Shown: positions 9,173 through 19,199 of the stretch, one piece after another
Layout of the letters: each line of letters begins with the position of its first letter
How positions within the stretch are numbered: position 1 is the first letter of the stretch
Source of the DNA: an uncultured Saccharospirillaceae bacterium
GTDB lineage: Bacteria > Pseudomonadota > Gammaproteobacteria > Pseudomonadales > Oceanobacteraceae
Length of the DNA stretch: 64,000 nt
Assembly: GCA_947499545.1 (NCBI GenBank)
Contig: CANMOZ010000002.1
Coordinates: 1-64,000, forward strand
Direction of reading: 5' to 3'
Made by a program: the position numbers and the translations under genes
Notes under the pieces: generated by a model
What the model was told of the DNA's origin: nothing
The model's database searches: none
The model's input: the letters and a program-made list of their open reading frames with translations, nothing else

Positions 9173-9317
9173 GTGCGACCTCAATTCATAAACAAAATAT
9201 CTGCGCCATTATACCATCATGCAGAAAGGTGGCACAGCTTCTGGGGCTGGAATTGTATTGGGTTAGGCCCTATATTCGCCTTTAACAATGATGACACTCT
9301 AGACAGTTGGTATTGAT

Positions 9318-10328
9318 ATGCCGTTTTCTTGGAAGCAATTGCCTGATTACCCGGTATCCGTTGATGAACGGGGGGAATATTCACCCAATGGCAGGGCAAA
9401 GACGTCAGGCGTTGTACCTCTTGCCAGTGAGGGGTTGCTTACGATCGATGGTTCTGACGCGTTAAAGTTTCTTCAAGGGCAAATGACCTGTGATTTTCAA
9501 GAGTTGAAAGGAAATCGTTTCTCGATGGGGGGCTGCTGTACACCCAAAGGGCGAATGATCAGTAGCTTTATGGCCTATCGTTGGCCAGAAAGCGATCGAT
9601 TCACTCTGCGAATGCATCGACCCTTGGTCGATATCTTGAAAAATCACTTACATAAATACTCCGTTTTTTTTAAAGCCAAAATGCTGGATCAAACGGATGC
9701 TTATTTTCGTTTGGGGTTATACGGTCCTGATTTGGCGGAGCGATTCCAGGCAATGGATATCCCGCTTCCTGAAGAAGAGTATCAGGCGGTTGCTTGGGGT
9801 GATCAAGGAATAGTACTGCGGTGGGATGCGGATTTGGTTGAGATTTGGTTATCTACTGAAGCAGAGCAACATCTCAAGGCAATCCTTGATGATTTTGGTG
9901 GGTGGACGGCGACCGAAATTTGGCAAGCGCGTTGGATAGAGCTTGGGTTGGGGGAGGTGCGAGAGGCATCTCAAGAGCACTTTATTCCGCAGATGTTGAA
10001 TTTACAACATACAGGCGGCATTAGCTTCACTAAGGGGTGCTATACCGGTCAAGAAATCGTAGCTCGATTACAGCATCGAGGGACCATCAAACGAGCACTT
10101 TACCCATTCCAATGCACAACGGATTCGCGCCCGGAAGATGGAACGGCCATTATATCATCGAGTAAAGCAACGTCCGTCGGTGAGGTGTTAATGTCGGGTG
10201 TGAATGAGGAAGGAATGGTTGTCTTGTCAGCGGTTGTTGAAAAGCAGTATTTGAATGCTGGGTTAACTTTGGAAAATGGAAGCTTGTTGACCCTTAAAAA
10301 ATTACCTTACGCGTTAGAAGGGGAGTGA
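9318..10328 (+). CDS. ygfZ: YgfZ, folate-binding Fe-S cluster assembly/repair protein
   Basis: A 336-residue member of the aminomethyltransferase-like (GcvT) fold with the diagnostic YgfZ signature KGCYTGQEIVARLQHRG near residue 240, including the conserved Cys. YgfZ supports folate-dependent maintenance of some Fe-S enzymes such as MiaB. The gene is divergent from sdhE-ygfX across 145 nt, which should contain both promoters. Full-length, no irregularity. Confidence 0.93.
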   Translation: MPFSWKQLPDYPVSVDERGEYSPNGRAKTSGVVPLASEGLLTIDGSDALKFLQGQMTCDFQELKGNRFSMGGCCTPKGRMISSFMAYRWPESDRFTLRMHRPLVDILKNHLHKYSVFFKAKMLDQTDAYFRLGLYGPDLAERFQAMDIPLPEEEYQAVAWGDQGIVLRWDADLVEIWLSTEAEQHLKAILDDFGGWTATEIWQARWIELGLGEVREASQEHFIPQMLNLQHTGGISFTKGCYTGQEIVARLQHRGTIKRALYPFQCTTDSRPEDGTAIISSSKATSVGEVLMSGVNEEGMVVLSAVVEKQYLNAGLTLENGSLLTLKKLPYALEGE

Positions 10329-10462
10329 TCTGATCGCCTAAGTGCGTGGATGAATTTCATAATCCACTTTGCAGTATAGCTTCTGCTGGACATAATAAAG
10401 CGTGGTACTCAAATGGGGTGCCACCTAAATAATAATTAAGTTCTAAATGCAGGAGTACGACT

Positions 10463-11527
10463 ATGAAAATGATCATTGGGCTTTGCCTCTGTTTATTGGC
10501 CTGGCCAAGTTTTGGTTATTCCCATGACTTTAATTCCCCAACGAATTTAACTTCTTTTCCCATTGTATTTTTTGGCGATAGTTTGTCGGATGCTGGCAAT
10601 AAACATCAAATCACTCAATCATTAAATGCTTCAACAGAGGAGCATGTCGGTGTCAGAGCTTTGCCTCCTTACTATGACGGTCGGTTCTCAAATGGCCCAA
10701 CCTGGGCTGATTATCTCAATCAAAGACTATTAAAACGCTTTAGTGAACCTGCAAGAGCTGCCTATGAAGGAAAGCTCACGCTCTCATTGAATGCTGAAGG
10801 TCGTGACTTTGCGGCAACCTATGCTGAGCGTCAAGGAAACAATTGGGCGGTTGGTGGTGCCATGGCAGCCCCTGGGTATTTTTTTGATTTTGATGTGATT
10901 GCGCCTTGGACGTATCAATCAGGAGGGGAATTGATGCCAAACGTGCATCGACAAATCCAAGATTATTTACATCGTTACAGTGCCTTTTCAGAAGAGCAGT
11001 GGGTCGTGATACAAGGGGGAGCCAATAATCTATGGTTCAGTACTTTTGGAGACCGTCAGGATCACCCAAAGTGTACGGCTCATCAGCTACTCAAGAGCCT
11101 AACGCTCAGTGTGGAAAAGGGGGCTAAAAAAGTATTGGTGATGAATTTGCCACCGCTGGCAAATTCCCCTGCTTTTGCATCGCATCGAGAACAGGCTAAC
11201 GCATTTATACAGACCTTCAATGCGATATTGAAGGTAGGGCTGGAAGCATTGAAAAAACAGTATCCGGGTGTTGATATTCGGTTACTAGATGCTGATCAGT
11301 TATTTAAAAATATCGAGTTTAATATTAATCAGCAAGGCTATTATCAAAACCCTATGCTGAATGTCTATATTGATAAGTTGGATCAATCTGCTTGGGATTT
11401 CACGACCGGACAAATAGCAGAAGACACCAATACTTATGTATATTGGGACGGTTTACACCCAACCACAGCAGTTCATAAGCTATTAGCTGCGAAAGCCGAG
11501 CAGATTATTCATTCCGTTAAGCAATAA
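10463..11527 (+). CDS. Secreted GDSL/SGNH-family esterase or lipase
   Basis: A 354-residue exported hydrolase with a signal peptide of about 20 residues. SGNH blocks are visible: FFGDSLSDAGN with nucleophile Ser40, GGANNLW (block III Asn) near residue 190, and WDGLHPT with catalytic Asp329 and His332. This is the thermolabile-hemolysin/phospholipase/acyltransferase-like group of GDSL enzymes. No autotransporter domain follows, so the protein is soluble in the periplasm or medium. AGGAG precedes the ATG. Actual substrate (phospholipid, ester or acyl sugar) is not determinable here. Confidence 0.88.
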   Translation: MKMIIGLCLCLLAWPSFGYSHDFNSPTNLTSFPIVFFGDSLSDAGNKHQITQSLNASTEEHVGVRALPPYYDGRFSNGPTWADYLNQRLLKRFSEPARAAYEGKLTLSLNAEGRDFAATYAERQGNNWAVGGAMAAPGYFFDFDVIAPWTYQSGGELMPNVHRQIQDYLHRYSAFSEEQWVVIQGGANNLWFSTFGDRQDHPKCTAHQLLKSLTLSVEKGAKKVLVMNLPPLANSPAFASHREQANAFIQTFNAILKVGLEALKKQYPGVDIRLLDADQLFKNIEFNINQQGYYQNPMLNVYIDKLDQSAWDFTTGQIAEDTNTYVYWDGLHPTTAVHKLLAAKAEQIIHSVKQ

Positions 11528-11715
11528 AAAACTTTCTGATTGCCGAGTATTTAACAGTTGGATACTCGGTAAGAAATGATTAATCTGAAATTAAGCAACA
11601 ATAGTTGTATGTATTGTCAGGAAAGAAAGTTTAAGAGGTATGATCTGAAAAGTGGTCTAGCCTCTTTATTTAATCTCACCATGATTATATTTGAAAGTCG
11701 AATTTGCACTTAGTT

Positions 11716-11937
11716 CTAGCGATCACGAATGGCGTTTATAAATAATATTTTGGTCTTTTCATGGATTTCAAGGCGATTGAATATAGTTAGTCTTCCTAAT
11801 CGGTCTTGGAAGCTGTGCGAAGTTTGAAAATGTTTTAACATCGCTTCATGTGTTCCCATTTTTTTATTTACTTCGACAGCAATGGCTGTCATCAATGGCA
11901 GGAAGGTTTCCCTTTTCCTGCTAAACATCACGATCAA
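11716..11937 (-). CDS. Small hypothetical ORF divergent from the beta-lactamase
   Basis: An open frame of at most 73 codons with a TTG start, or 58 from an internal ATG. No recognised domain and no good ribosome-binding site. It could be a small gene or a remnant of a regulator, because beta-lactamase genes often have a divergent regulator, but it shows no helix-turn-helix signature. Listed with low confidence because it occupies an otherwise empty interval. Confidence 0.25.
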   Translation of the reverse strand: MIVMFSRKRETFLPLMTAIAVEVNKKMGTHEAMLKHFQTSHSFQDRLGRLTIFNRLEIHEKTKILFINAIRDR

Positions 11938-11976
11938 AATACATCAATTTATAATCAGTAAATAGGGATTCCAAGC

Positions 11977-12870
11977 ATGACCAGATTCAAATCGGGATTC
12001 GTTCGATATTTAAGTTTTGGCAGCATAATAAGCCTGCTCTTTTCTGGTTTATTGCAAGCTGAAACCAAATCTGATGATCCATTTATAATGCATGTGAAAG
12101 AGGTTGAGACTCGTCTTGGAGCTAGGATTGGGCTTAGCATTTGGGATAGTAATACAGGAAGAAAGTGGGAGTATAACGCTGATCAAAGGTTTCCAATGGC
12201 AAGTACTTTTAAACCACTGGTTTGTGCACACATATTAACAAGGGTTGATGCAGGGGCAGATGAGCTCAGTCGAAATATAAAAATTAAAATGAACGATCTG
12301 GTTACTTACTCTCCCATTACAAAACGCTATGTAGATAAGCCAGGCATGGAGGTAGGCGCTTTATGTCAGGCCGCTATTCAGATGAGTGATAATACAGCAG
12401 GAAATAAGCTTTTGGAGAGTGTTGGTGGCACAGAGAATTTTACACGTTTTTTACGATCCATAGGGGATAGTGCGACTAGGTTAGATAGGTATGAGCCGGT
12501 ATTAAATGAAGCAATTCCTGGAGACCCAAGAGATACTACAACCCCAAATGCTATGGTTCAGAATTTGTCGGTATTAATTGTTGGAGATGTTCTTTCCATA
12601 AAGTCTAAAAAGATACTTATAAAATGGTTGATGGGTAACAAAACAGGTGATGCGCTTTTACGTAAGGTATTGCCTGATGATTGGGTGATGGGAGATAAAA
12701 CAGGCAGTGCAGAAAATGGAACTCGTAATCTAATTTCAGTTATGTGGCCGCTAAGTAAAAAACCTATCATTGGTGTTTTTTATATAACCGAATCTAAGAA
12801 AACAACTTCTGAGTTAAATGCGATCATAGCAGAGTTGGGCACCCGCTTCTTTGATCTATTATCTTATTGA
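11977..12870 (+). CDS. Class A serine beta-lactamase
   Basis: A 297-residue periplasmic penicillin-hydrolysing enzyme. The signal peptide ends near LLQA. All class A motifs are intact: S76-T-F-K79 (nucleophile Ser and general base Lys), S137-D-N139, the omega-loop RYEPVLNEA with Glu173 and Asn177, and K241-T-G243. The protein has no lipobox. It is chromosomal by context; no transposon, integron integrase or attC site is seen nearby. The flanking genes are accessory, so the gene may still be horizontally acquired. Its spectrum cannot be inferred from sequence. Confidence 0.93.
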   Translation: MTRFKSGFVRYLSFGSIISLLFSGLLQAETKSDDPFIMHVKEVETRLGARIGLSIWDSNTGRKWEYNADQRFPMASTFKPLVCAHILTRVDAGADELSRNIKIKMNDLVTYSPITKRYVDKPGMEVGALCQAAIQMSDNTAGNKLLESVGGTENFTRFLRSIGDSATRLDRYEPVLNEAIPGDPRDTTTPNAMVQNLSVLIVGDVLSIKSKKILIKWLMGNKTGDALLRKVLPDDWVMGDKTGSAENGTRNLISVMWPLSKKPIIGVFYITESKKTTSELNAIIAELGTRFFDLLSY

Positions 12871-12890
12871 GATCATTTATATCGAACTGG

Positions 12891-12911
12891 CCATTCAGTC
12901 AAGTTGAATGG
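12891..12911 (+). terminator. Possible terminator after the beta-lactamase gene
   Basis: CCATTCA (12891-12897) pairs with TGAATGG (12905-12911) around a seven-base loop and is followed by TTTAATT. The tail is weak. Confidence 0.4.
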
Positions 12912-13104
12912 TTTAATTGCAAAAAAGGTTCCGATTGAAAAATGCTGCGGGGTCTAAAAGCTACTGGTTTACAGAGGCAAGAGCCCAAGTTAATGATCTA
13001 AGTAGCAACCTTCTCTTGATCTACTACCTCGCGGATTAACCCTATGATTTCTTTTGATGTTTATGGTTTTAATGGTTTTTTTTAAAGCTTTAGCAGAGCG
13101 TAAC

Positions 13105-13725
13105 CTAAACAATTTTTTTGAAGAGATAAGCAAATTTAGGGTTTGTATATGGGATTGCTTTGCCTGTTTTCATGATATGTTCTCGTGTATTATCTACTGG
13201 CTTTTTAGGAATAAGGAAGTTATGGAGATTTGAGTCACTTACCGTAAAAAAATCATTTTCTGAATCGACAACGGATATTAGTTCAAATCTTTTATCTAGG
13301 CTTGCAAGAGCTGCATCACCATGGCTGGCATTCACAAGTAAGGTGCCACCTTTACGTAGAAATCGTCCACAAGCATCTGAAATGAATCCAGCATAAAGAG
13401 AAATAAGGAGATCGAAGCTATTTTCTTGTAAATCCAGTGAGCGATAATCAGAATGAATAAAACGAAAGCGTGCATTTGAATTCCCACTGATATGACCAAT
13501 TATATCTTTTACACCTGAAGTATCTGAAAAAAATTGATGTGCACGTTTATCAATGTCGACATAGGTTACGTCTGTGTAAACAAAAGAGGGTGATACATCC
13601 ACATAGCTGCCGGGGTACAAAACTTTTTTTGCCGAGATCTGGTCTTGGATTGCTTGAAATAACTCCAATCTACAGTTTTTGTGTTTGTATTGGTTTTCCC
13701 ATAGAGATATTGTTTTGTTGTTCAT
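13105..13725 (-). CDS. Class I SAM-dependent methyltransferase-like protein
   Basis: A 206-residue soluble protein. KVLYPGSYVDVSPSF and the following TYVDIDKRAHQFF resemble motif I and the acidic post-motif of Rossmann-fold methyltransferases, and SFDLLISLYAGF with RKGGTLLVNA matches motifs IV-V. The usual GxGxG loop is replaced by PGSYVD, so cofactor binding may be altered. The substrate is unknown. It stands alone, in the opposite direction to the beta-lactamase and to the LysE gene. Catalytic function is an inference from fold only. Confidence 0.6.
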   Translation of the reverse strand: MNNKTISLWENQYKHKNCRLELFQAIQDQISAKKVLYPGSYVDVSPSFVYTDVTYVDIDKRAHQFFSDTSGVKDIIGHISGNSNARFRFIHSDYRSLDLQENSFDLLISLYAGFISDACGRFLRKGGTLLVNASHGDAALASLDKRFELISVVDSENDFFTVSDSNLHNFLIPKKPVDNTREHIMKTGKAIPYTNPKFAYLFKKIV

Positions 13726-14072
13726 TCACGGAAACCTATTAGATATAGAAGTATTATTGTATGTTGGAGAGATGATAACCTATATTTATATAGAATGACA
13801 TGTGTTCTGTCGCACATATGAATGAAACTCCAATATGGATAGATGAAAATGAGGCGGTTCAGCTTTTAAACTACCGCACTGTCGTGCTTTTTGGGTTTAG
13901 TGATGACTTACGTATTCTTGTAATTCTTAAATGATCAAACACATCTAGTTGGTCTTTACAGGTGAAAAACTACATCGCCTGCAATTAATAAGGCCAACAT
14001 CCTTCCGAGCTTGTCTGGCTAGATTTTGTCAGTCAGGTTTCATTGTTTGATATTTTAAGGGTGCTAAAGAAT
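13726..14072. other. Intergenic region, no gene seen
   Basis: About 350 bases between divergent genes (methyltransferase-like leftward, LysE rightward). No open frame with a usable start, RNA gene or clear terminator was recognised. It is expected to contain both promoters. Confidence 0.4.
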
Positions 14073-14672
14073 ATGACTGCACAATTATTGGCTTCTTATA
14101 CGCTTATTTGCCTTTTATCTGCCGCAACTCCTGGTCCAGGAACTCTAGCAGTGCTAGCACAGAGTGCTACCAGTGGATTAAAAAAAACAATACCTTTAAT
14201 TCTTGGGATTCAGTTGGGTCTCTTGGTCGTTGCTTTAGCTGCGATCAGTGGAATAGCTGTATTGTTAAAGAGTTCATTAATACTGTATTTGACAATAAAA
14301 TATTTGGGGTTGGCCTATCTCATGTATTTAGGGGTTGCTTCTCTAAAGGCTGCTTATCAAAATGCGAGTCTTCCAGGTTCATCAGGTAATAGCTACTCTT
14401 TAAAGCAGGGAGCTATCATTACATGTCTGAGTCCAAAAACTTTGTTGTTTTTCGCGTCTTTTTTTCCTGTCTTTATTGATGAGAAATCACCCTATGCAGT
14501 GCAAGCCATGGTGCTCATCATAGTACTGTTGTTTGTTACACTATCGGTACACATTGTGTACTCGCTACTGATGGAAAAAATATCGCCTTTGGTTCATAAG
14601 CATTACAGGTTATTTAATATACTGGTAGGCTTATCATTTTTGATGTTGGCGCCTATGCTGGCTATGAATTAA
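14073..14672 (+). CDS. LysE/RhtB-family amino acid exporter
   Basis: A 199-residue inner-membrane protein with about six hydrophobic segments. The N-terminal signature ATPGPGTLAVLAQS is the family hallmark, and LSPKTLLFFASFFPVF is the conserved central segment. Family members export lysine, threonine, homoserine or other small metabolites; the substrate here is unknown. The ATG at 14073 is chosen over a TTG 30 nt upstream because LysE proteins begin close to the first membrane helix. Confidence 0.88.
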   Translation: MTAQLLASYTLICLLSAATPGPGTLAVLAQSATSGLKKTIPLILGIQLGLLVVALAAISGIAVLLKSSLILYLTIKYLGLAYLMYLGVASLKAAYQNASLPGSSGNSYSLKQGAIITCLSPKTLLFFASFFPVFIDEKSPYAVQAMVLIIVLLFVTLSVHIVYSLLMEKISPLVHKHYRLFNILVGLSFLMLAPMLAMN

Positions 14673-15017
14673 AAACTTTTAAGTGCTTCCCAAACATTCC
14701 TTATCTTGGATGGCTTAATCGACACTTTAAAATACTGATGTAATGTTTGAAAGGGTGTAGTGATAATTCACATGTCACTACACTTTTCTAGAGTTGATTG
14801 CTCCTGATATTTCTTAGCAAGATCCGTGAAGAAATTTCTATGCTATGTAGGAAAGCTATTTGTCTTGCTTTAGACGAATCCATTTGTCTCTATCACCTTT
14901 TATTCCTTTGAAGATTAAGTTGGTAAAGTGTGGTTAAGCCTATGAGCAGCGTTTTGAGTTGGGAGGCGCTCGGTGATTGTTAACGGAAGTGGTGAGGTGT
15001 TAAGCGGATTAGAGCTA
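14673..15017. other. Intergenic region, no gene seen
   Basis: About 345 bases between two convergent genes. No convincing open frame or RNA gene. Part of it (14930-15010) is visibly richer in G and C than its surroundings and could be the remnant of a longer ancestral gene, but no protein similarity was recognised. Confidence 0.3.
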
Positions 15018-16038
15018 TCATGGAAGGTATCCCAATAGAGATTTTTCACCTAGTTTAGATACAGCCTTTTTAGCTTCAACCTCTTGAGTTTGTAAGAACT
15101 TAGAAAAGATACTCCCGGTTTTCACAAGAGGAAACCAATTATTATTTTTAAGTATTTTTTTCCATTTCTTGGTTTCGCTTAATTTGAATAGCATTGTTTC
15201 ATAGATTGCAGCCCTGTCTTTGTTTAAATCCGGTCTTGCAAAGAAACCGCGCCAATTGATAAATTCTGATTCAATGCCGTGTTCATATAATGAGCTTACT
15301 TTTGGCATCTCGTTGTTTTTACTTTTACTGACAGCCAGTACCATTAAATTTTTATTTTTTACTTTTTGAATTAGATCCCCACCATAACCTGAAATCATGA
15401 CTTTACCTTTGTTTTGCAGGAGAGTCTCGATAGCACGAGCATCACCATCTCTGAAGTAAAATCTCAACTTGCTGATATCGTCCATACCTGCTGCAGAAAG
15501 GATTATTGTGGCGGCTATGTGATCTACGCTGCCTCTAGATGAGCCTAGTACTATTGGAAATGCTGGTGGATTAGATTTAATCCCATTGATTAAGCTTTTA
15601 AGTGTTTGATGCGAACTGTTTTTCTTGATAACAATAGCTTCATATACACCTAACAATGAAGCTATTGGCACTAGATCTTGGTAGCCTTTTCTATATATAC
15701 CAAGTAACTTTCTAAAAATAATGGGAGAGGATTGAACCATGATTCCATTTTTTAAATGAGGATCGCTGATAAATTTTTCGAACCCTCTCCATCCTCCAGC
15801 ACCTTTGTAATTGTGATAGGTAGGTTTTTCAATTAAACCGGTATCAGCTAAAGCATCTCCTACTAAGCGAGCAGTAGAATCCCATCCTCCCCCCAATGGG
15901 CCCTGGAATGATGATATTAAGCTCATGTATTAGAGGTTTTGCATTCAAAGTTATGGTGAAAGACAGTAAAAGCATGATTAGATATTTTTTTGCATCTAAA
16001 TGCACTAGCTGATAAGTGTATCGTAAAATAATATGCAT
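15018..16038 (-). pseudogene. TctC-family solute-binding protein, frameshifted at a G6 run
   Basis: The main frame (15018 to about 15900) encodes a periplasmic binding protein of the tripartite tricarboxylate transporter (TctC/Bug) type: GGGWDSTARLVGDAL, NYKGAGG, and a SSRGSVDH segment. It lacks a signal peptide. A second frame from ATG 16038 supplies one (hydrophobic MLLLSFTITLNA) and the first strand, HELNIIIPGPIGG. The frames meet in a run of six C on the plus strand at 15889-15894. Five would read IIIPGPIGGGWDSTARLV, the exact family consensus, in a 339-residue protein. So the gene is broken by one extra base, or is phase-variable, or the run is miscounted. No tctA/tctB membrane genes are nearby. 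It lies downstream of a sensor kinase with a similar defect. Confidence 0.82.
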
Positions 16039-16479
16039 AATATTTCGCTTCAGTTGTAAATAAATTTCTATAGATACAAAAAACACACATGCAATATTTA
16101 TACACAGTCTTGTTGCAAAATATCTGCGTGATTAATAGTATGCTGAGTTTCAATAATTCTGAATTGAAATTTACTAAAAATGAATCACATTAAGAGCAAA
16201 GATAGGTGAGAAAAGTCTAGCTTATAATCAAAATTTGTAGATCATTAGATAATGACTATCAGTTTAAATTGGATGTAAAATCTGTTATGTGAACACCGCT
16301 GTGTTTTTTTTCATAATGTTTATTGTGAGTAAGGAGGCGAATCCATTTTAATTCCTAGAATCTATAAATTCTATCGGTGGGGATAGTAAGTAGAATATTT
16401 ATCGCAGAGTAGTATGATTGTCACTTTTAATACACATTTGATTCAGTTAAGTAAGTTAATCATGTAAATATAATGATTC
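16039..16479. other. Intergenic region, no gene seen
   Basis: About 440 AT-rich bases between the sensor kinase and the tctC-like gene, both leftward. Contains a short palindrome TAGAAT/ATTCTA (16356-16373) and a sequence GATAATGACTATC (16248-16260) that partly resembles a Fur box. Neither is strong. It likely carries the promoter of the binding-protein gene. Confidence 0.35.
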
Positions 16480-18556
16480 CTATGCTAACCATTTTTGTAT
16501 TATGGTTTTCAGTTTTTCTTCCTCAACAGGTTTTGTGATGTAATCATTCATTCCTGACCTGAAGCATTTTTCATCATCTCCATCCAATGCATTTGCAGTG
16601 ATTGCAATTATAGGTATTTCTGTGTTGTTGAAGCCAGCAATGCCTTCACGTATCTTTTCGGTTGCTTCGTAACCATCCATCTCAGGCATTTGGCAATCCA
16701 TTGAAACAATTGAATATACGTTTTCTTTCAATGCTTTGATTGCTTCAATGCCATTTGATCGAATATCCACATCAAGTTTAAGGTCGTGCAGCATGCTTTC
16801 GACAACAATCTGATTGATTGTATTATCGTCGATTAATAAAACTCTATTTGTTTTTGATGATGCTGGTTTTGAATTGCTTGCTGTTGCTTCAGGAGTTTTA
16901 TGGTTTTCTTTCTCATCGGTATCTTTAGGTAGGTTTGCTTGGTTTCTCAAAATTAATTCAAATGAAAAGCAACTACCTTTGCCAAAAATGCTGGTAGCAT
17001 TGATTGTACCTCCCATTAAAGAACATAGCTCTCTGCATATAGATAACCCTAAACCGGTTCCGCCGTATTGTCTCGTGGTTGATGAATCTGCTTGAGTAAA
17101 GGGCTTAAACATCTCTTCGAGCCTTTCCGTTTTGATTCCTACACCTGTATCTATCACTGAGCACTTAAAGAGTAAGAAATCTTCATCAATACTATTAAGC
17201 GATGCTTTAATCTTTACCTCTCCAGCATGCGTAAATTTGGCAGCGTTAGTGAGTAAATTGGTGATGATTTGTCTGATTCTTATTGGATCACCAATGACAT
17301 CTTCGTTACGAATACCTGTTGTTTCAATGCACAGCTTAACTTGTGAGCCTTTTGATATGAGCCCTTGGTAAATTTCTGCAATATTTTTGATGAGATCTAA
17401 GAGGTTGAAGGGTATTGCTTCAATGTTTAACTGGCCTGCCTCAATCTTAGAAAAGTCAAGAATATCATTAATTAAAACGAGTAATGTATTTGCACTGTCT
17501 CTGGCAATATTAAGTTGAGTTTTCTGTTTCTTGCTTAATTTTGATTTGGTTAATAACTGCAGCATGCCTACAATCCCATTTAACGGAGTTCTTATTTCGT
17601 GGCTCATGTTTGCCAAGAATTCGCTCTTTGATTGGGATGCTCTCTCTGCTATTTCTTTGGATTCTCTAAGTTCTTCTTGTATCTTTAGTTGTTCGGATAT
17701 GTCTTGAATAACTGACCAAATGACTTCTTCACCTTTGTTGTTTTTGGCTTTAATGCCAGATAATAATACTGGGATGATGTGTCCATCTTTGTGAATATAT
17801 TCTTTCTGATACGGACCATAACGGCCATGTTTATTTAAAGATAAAATTTGCTTCTGCTCATCTTGTTCGTATTTCTTGGGAGTGACTTGCCAGTAATTCA
17901 TGGTATTAAGTTCTTCTATGGAATACCCCATGAACTGACTGATTTCATTGTTTATATATTCGAATAATCCATCGTTTAATCGGTTGATGGCAATGCCAAC
18001 AGGAGCTAGATTTACGAATCGTTCAAATTTTTCTTGCTCTAGTTTCAGTTGGGCCATTTTTGTATCGGCTAGGGTTTCCATTTCCTCTACATAGCGTTGC
18101 AGCTTCTTTTCAAGGCTCTTACTTTCTATGATGTCACTGACAAACGCAAAGAGTATTTCTCTGCTCCCGATTTTGAGATAATGGCCTTTTATTCGAACTG
18201 GGAACACTTCCCCTGATTTTTTTTGATGCTGGGTTTCGAAATCAATGTGTTTTTTTTTCTTTTAGCTCGTTCCAGAAAGTTGGCCAAACCTCTTTTGGGA
18301 ATAATGGGTCCCATTCCCAAACACGCATCCCAACCAGCTCTTCTCTTGTGTAGCCAAGTTTTTCACAAGCTGCATTGTTAACATAAAATATTTCAGAATC
18401 ATGATGCATCCAAAACACTTCATCTGCTGCATGTTCAGTAGAGTATTTCAATAACATAAGAAGCTCATCTGCCCCCAGATCCTTTGGGAATACGGCCTCT
18501 TGAGAAGTGTCTTTAATAGCACTTAATGTAACATTGAGTTCAGGAGACTTTTTCAC
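16480..18556 (-). pseudogene. PAS-PAS hybrid sensor histidine kinase, frameshifted at an A9 run
   Basis: Two frames together make a hybrid kinase of about 691 residues. The first (from 18556) encodes a PAS domain (EVFWMHHDSEIFYVNNAACEKLGY) and stops at 18242. The second (16480 to about 18241) continues in mid-PAS with SGEVFPVRIKGHYL, then a coiled coil, a second PAS domain (APVGIAINRLNDGLFEYINNE), HisKA with phospho-His in NMSHEIRTPLNG, a HATPase domain with N, G1 (DTGVGI) and G2 (GGTGLGLSI) boxes, and a receiver domain with the acceptor Asp in SMDCQMPEMDG. The junction is a nine-T run on the plus strand at 18250-18258; eight would restore the frame. As written no full-length product is made. 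There are no transmembrane segments, so it would be a cytoplasmic sensor. Confidence 0.82.
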
Positions 18557-19199
18557 TAATTGTCCTAATCAAGAAGCTAAAACTCGGATCACAAAAATAT
18601 AGTTGAAACTGGATTGCCTTGGAAAGCCAGTCTAATTGTGTGGTTCCATCTGGCTGTCGACTTGTCAGTAATGTAACGCAAAGGTTGTACCGAGCTTATG
18701 AGTTACTTCTTTTAGGGAGTCGCATATTATGTCAGGTTTCGTTGCAAAAATGGTTGCCAGGGCAGATACAGACCAAGCTGATTGGTTGGTGACGGTGCTT
18801 GTCTTGACGTTATATAGGACAGAAAATTCTGCTGGCCTTTTGGTAAGGCATATGTCGCATTTGTTATCTATGTGAAAGGCCAGGTGAGTAAGGCATCACA
18901 ATTAGTTTGTCGTGCTAACCGCTGTATGCTTCTGAGATGGAGCAACGCTGTGGGTAAATGGACAGAGTCGTTATTAAGAGAGATGAGCGGAAGTTTTTCT
19001 AGCGAGCCTCATCGCTGATCACATCAGAGTGTCACTGATCCGTTAGCATGGTTTCGTCAGTTTGATCGACTTTTTTTAGTAGAAGTCTAATAAATACACT
19101 TATACAGCTAATAGTTGAATACTGACTGATCAGAGCTTCGATAGAATAATGCTTGCATTTGAAAATACTATCAATGATAGCTATCTATTGAGGCTTATT
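18557..19199. other. 640-base intergenic region with possible gene remnants
   Basis: No solid gene. It is more GC-rich than the flanking genes and looks like former coding sequence. One short frame, 18729-18875 (48 codons, plus strand), begins with ATG and has AGGGAG nine bases upstream; a second of 44 codons begins with GTG at about 18883. Neither product is recognised. The two could be pieces of a decayed gene. No insertion-sequence ends were seen. Confidence 0.35.

Noticed and set aside
11541-11571. Inverted repeat GCCGAGTAT/ATACTCGG after the GDSL gene, considered as a terminator
   Set aside because: Good stem but no T-run on the plus strand; left out as uncertain.
11977-14672. Possible integron cassette array (beta-lactamase, methyltransferase, exporter)
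   Set aside because: Genes point in different directions and no attC-like imperfect palindromes or integrase were seen.
16248-16260. Fur-like GATAATGACTATC upstream of the tctC-like gene
   Set aside because: Only a partial match, about 210 nt from the start, and one such match is expected by chance in AT-rich DNA.
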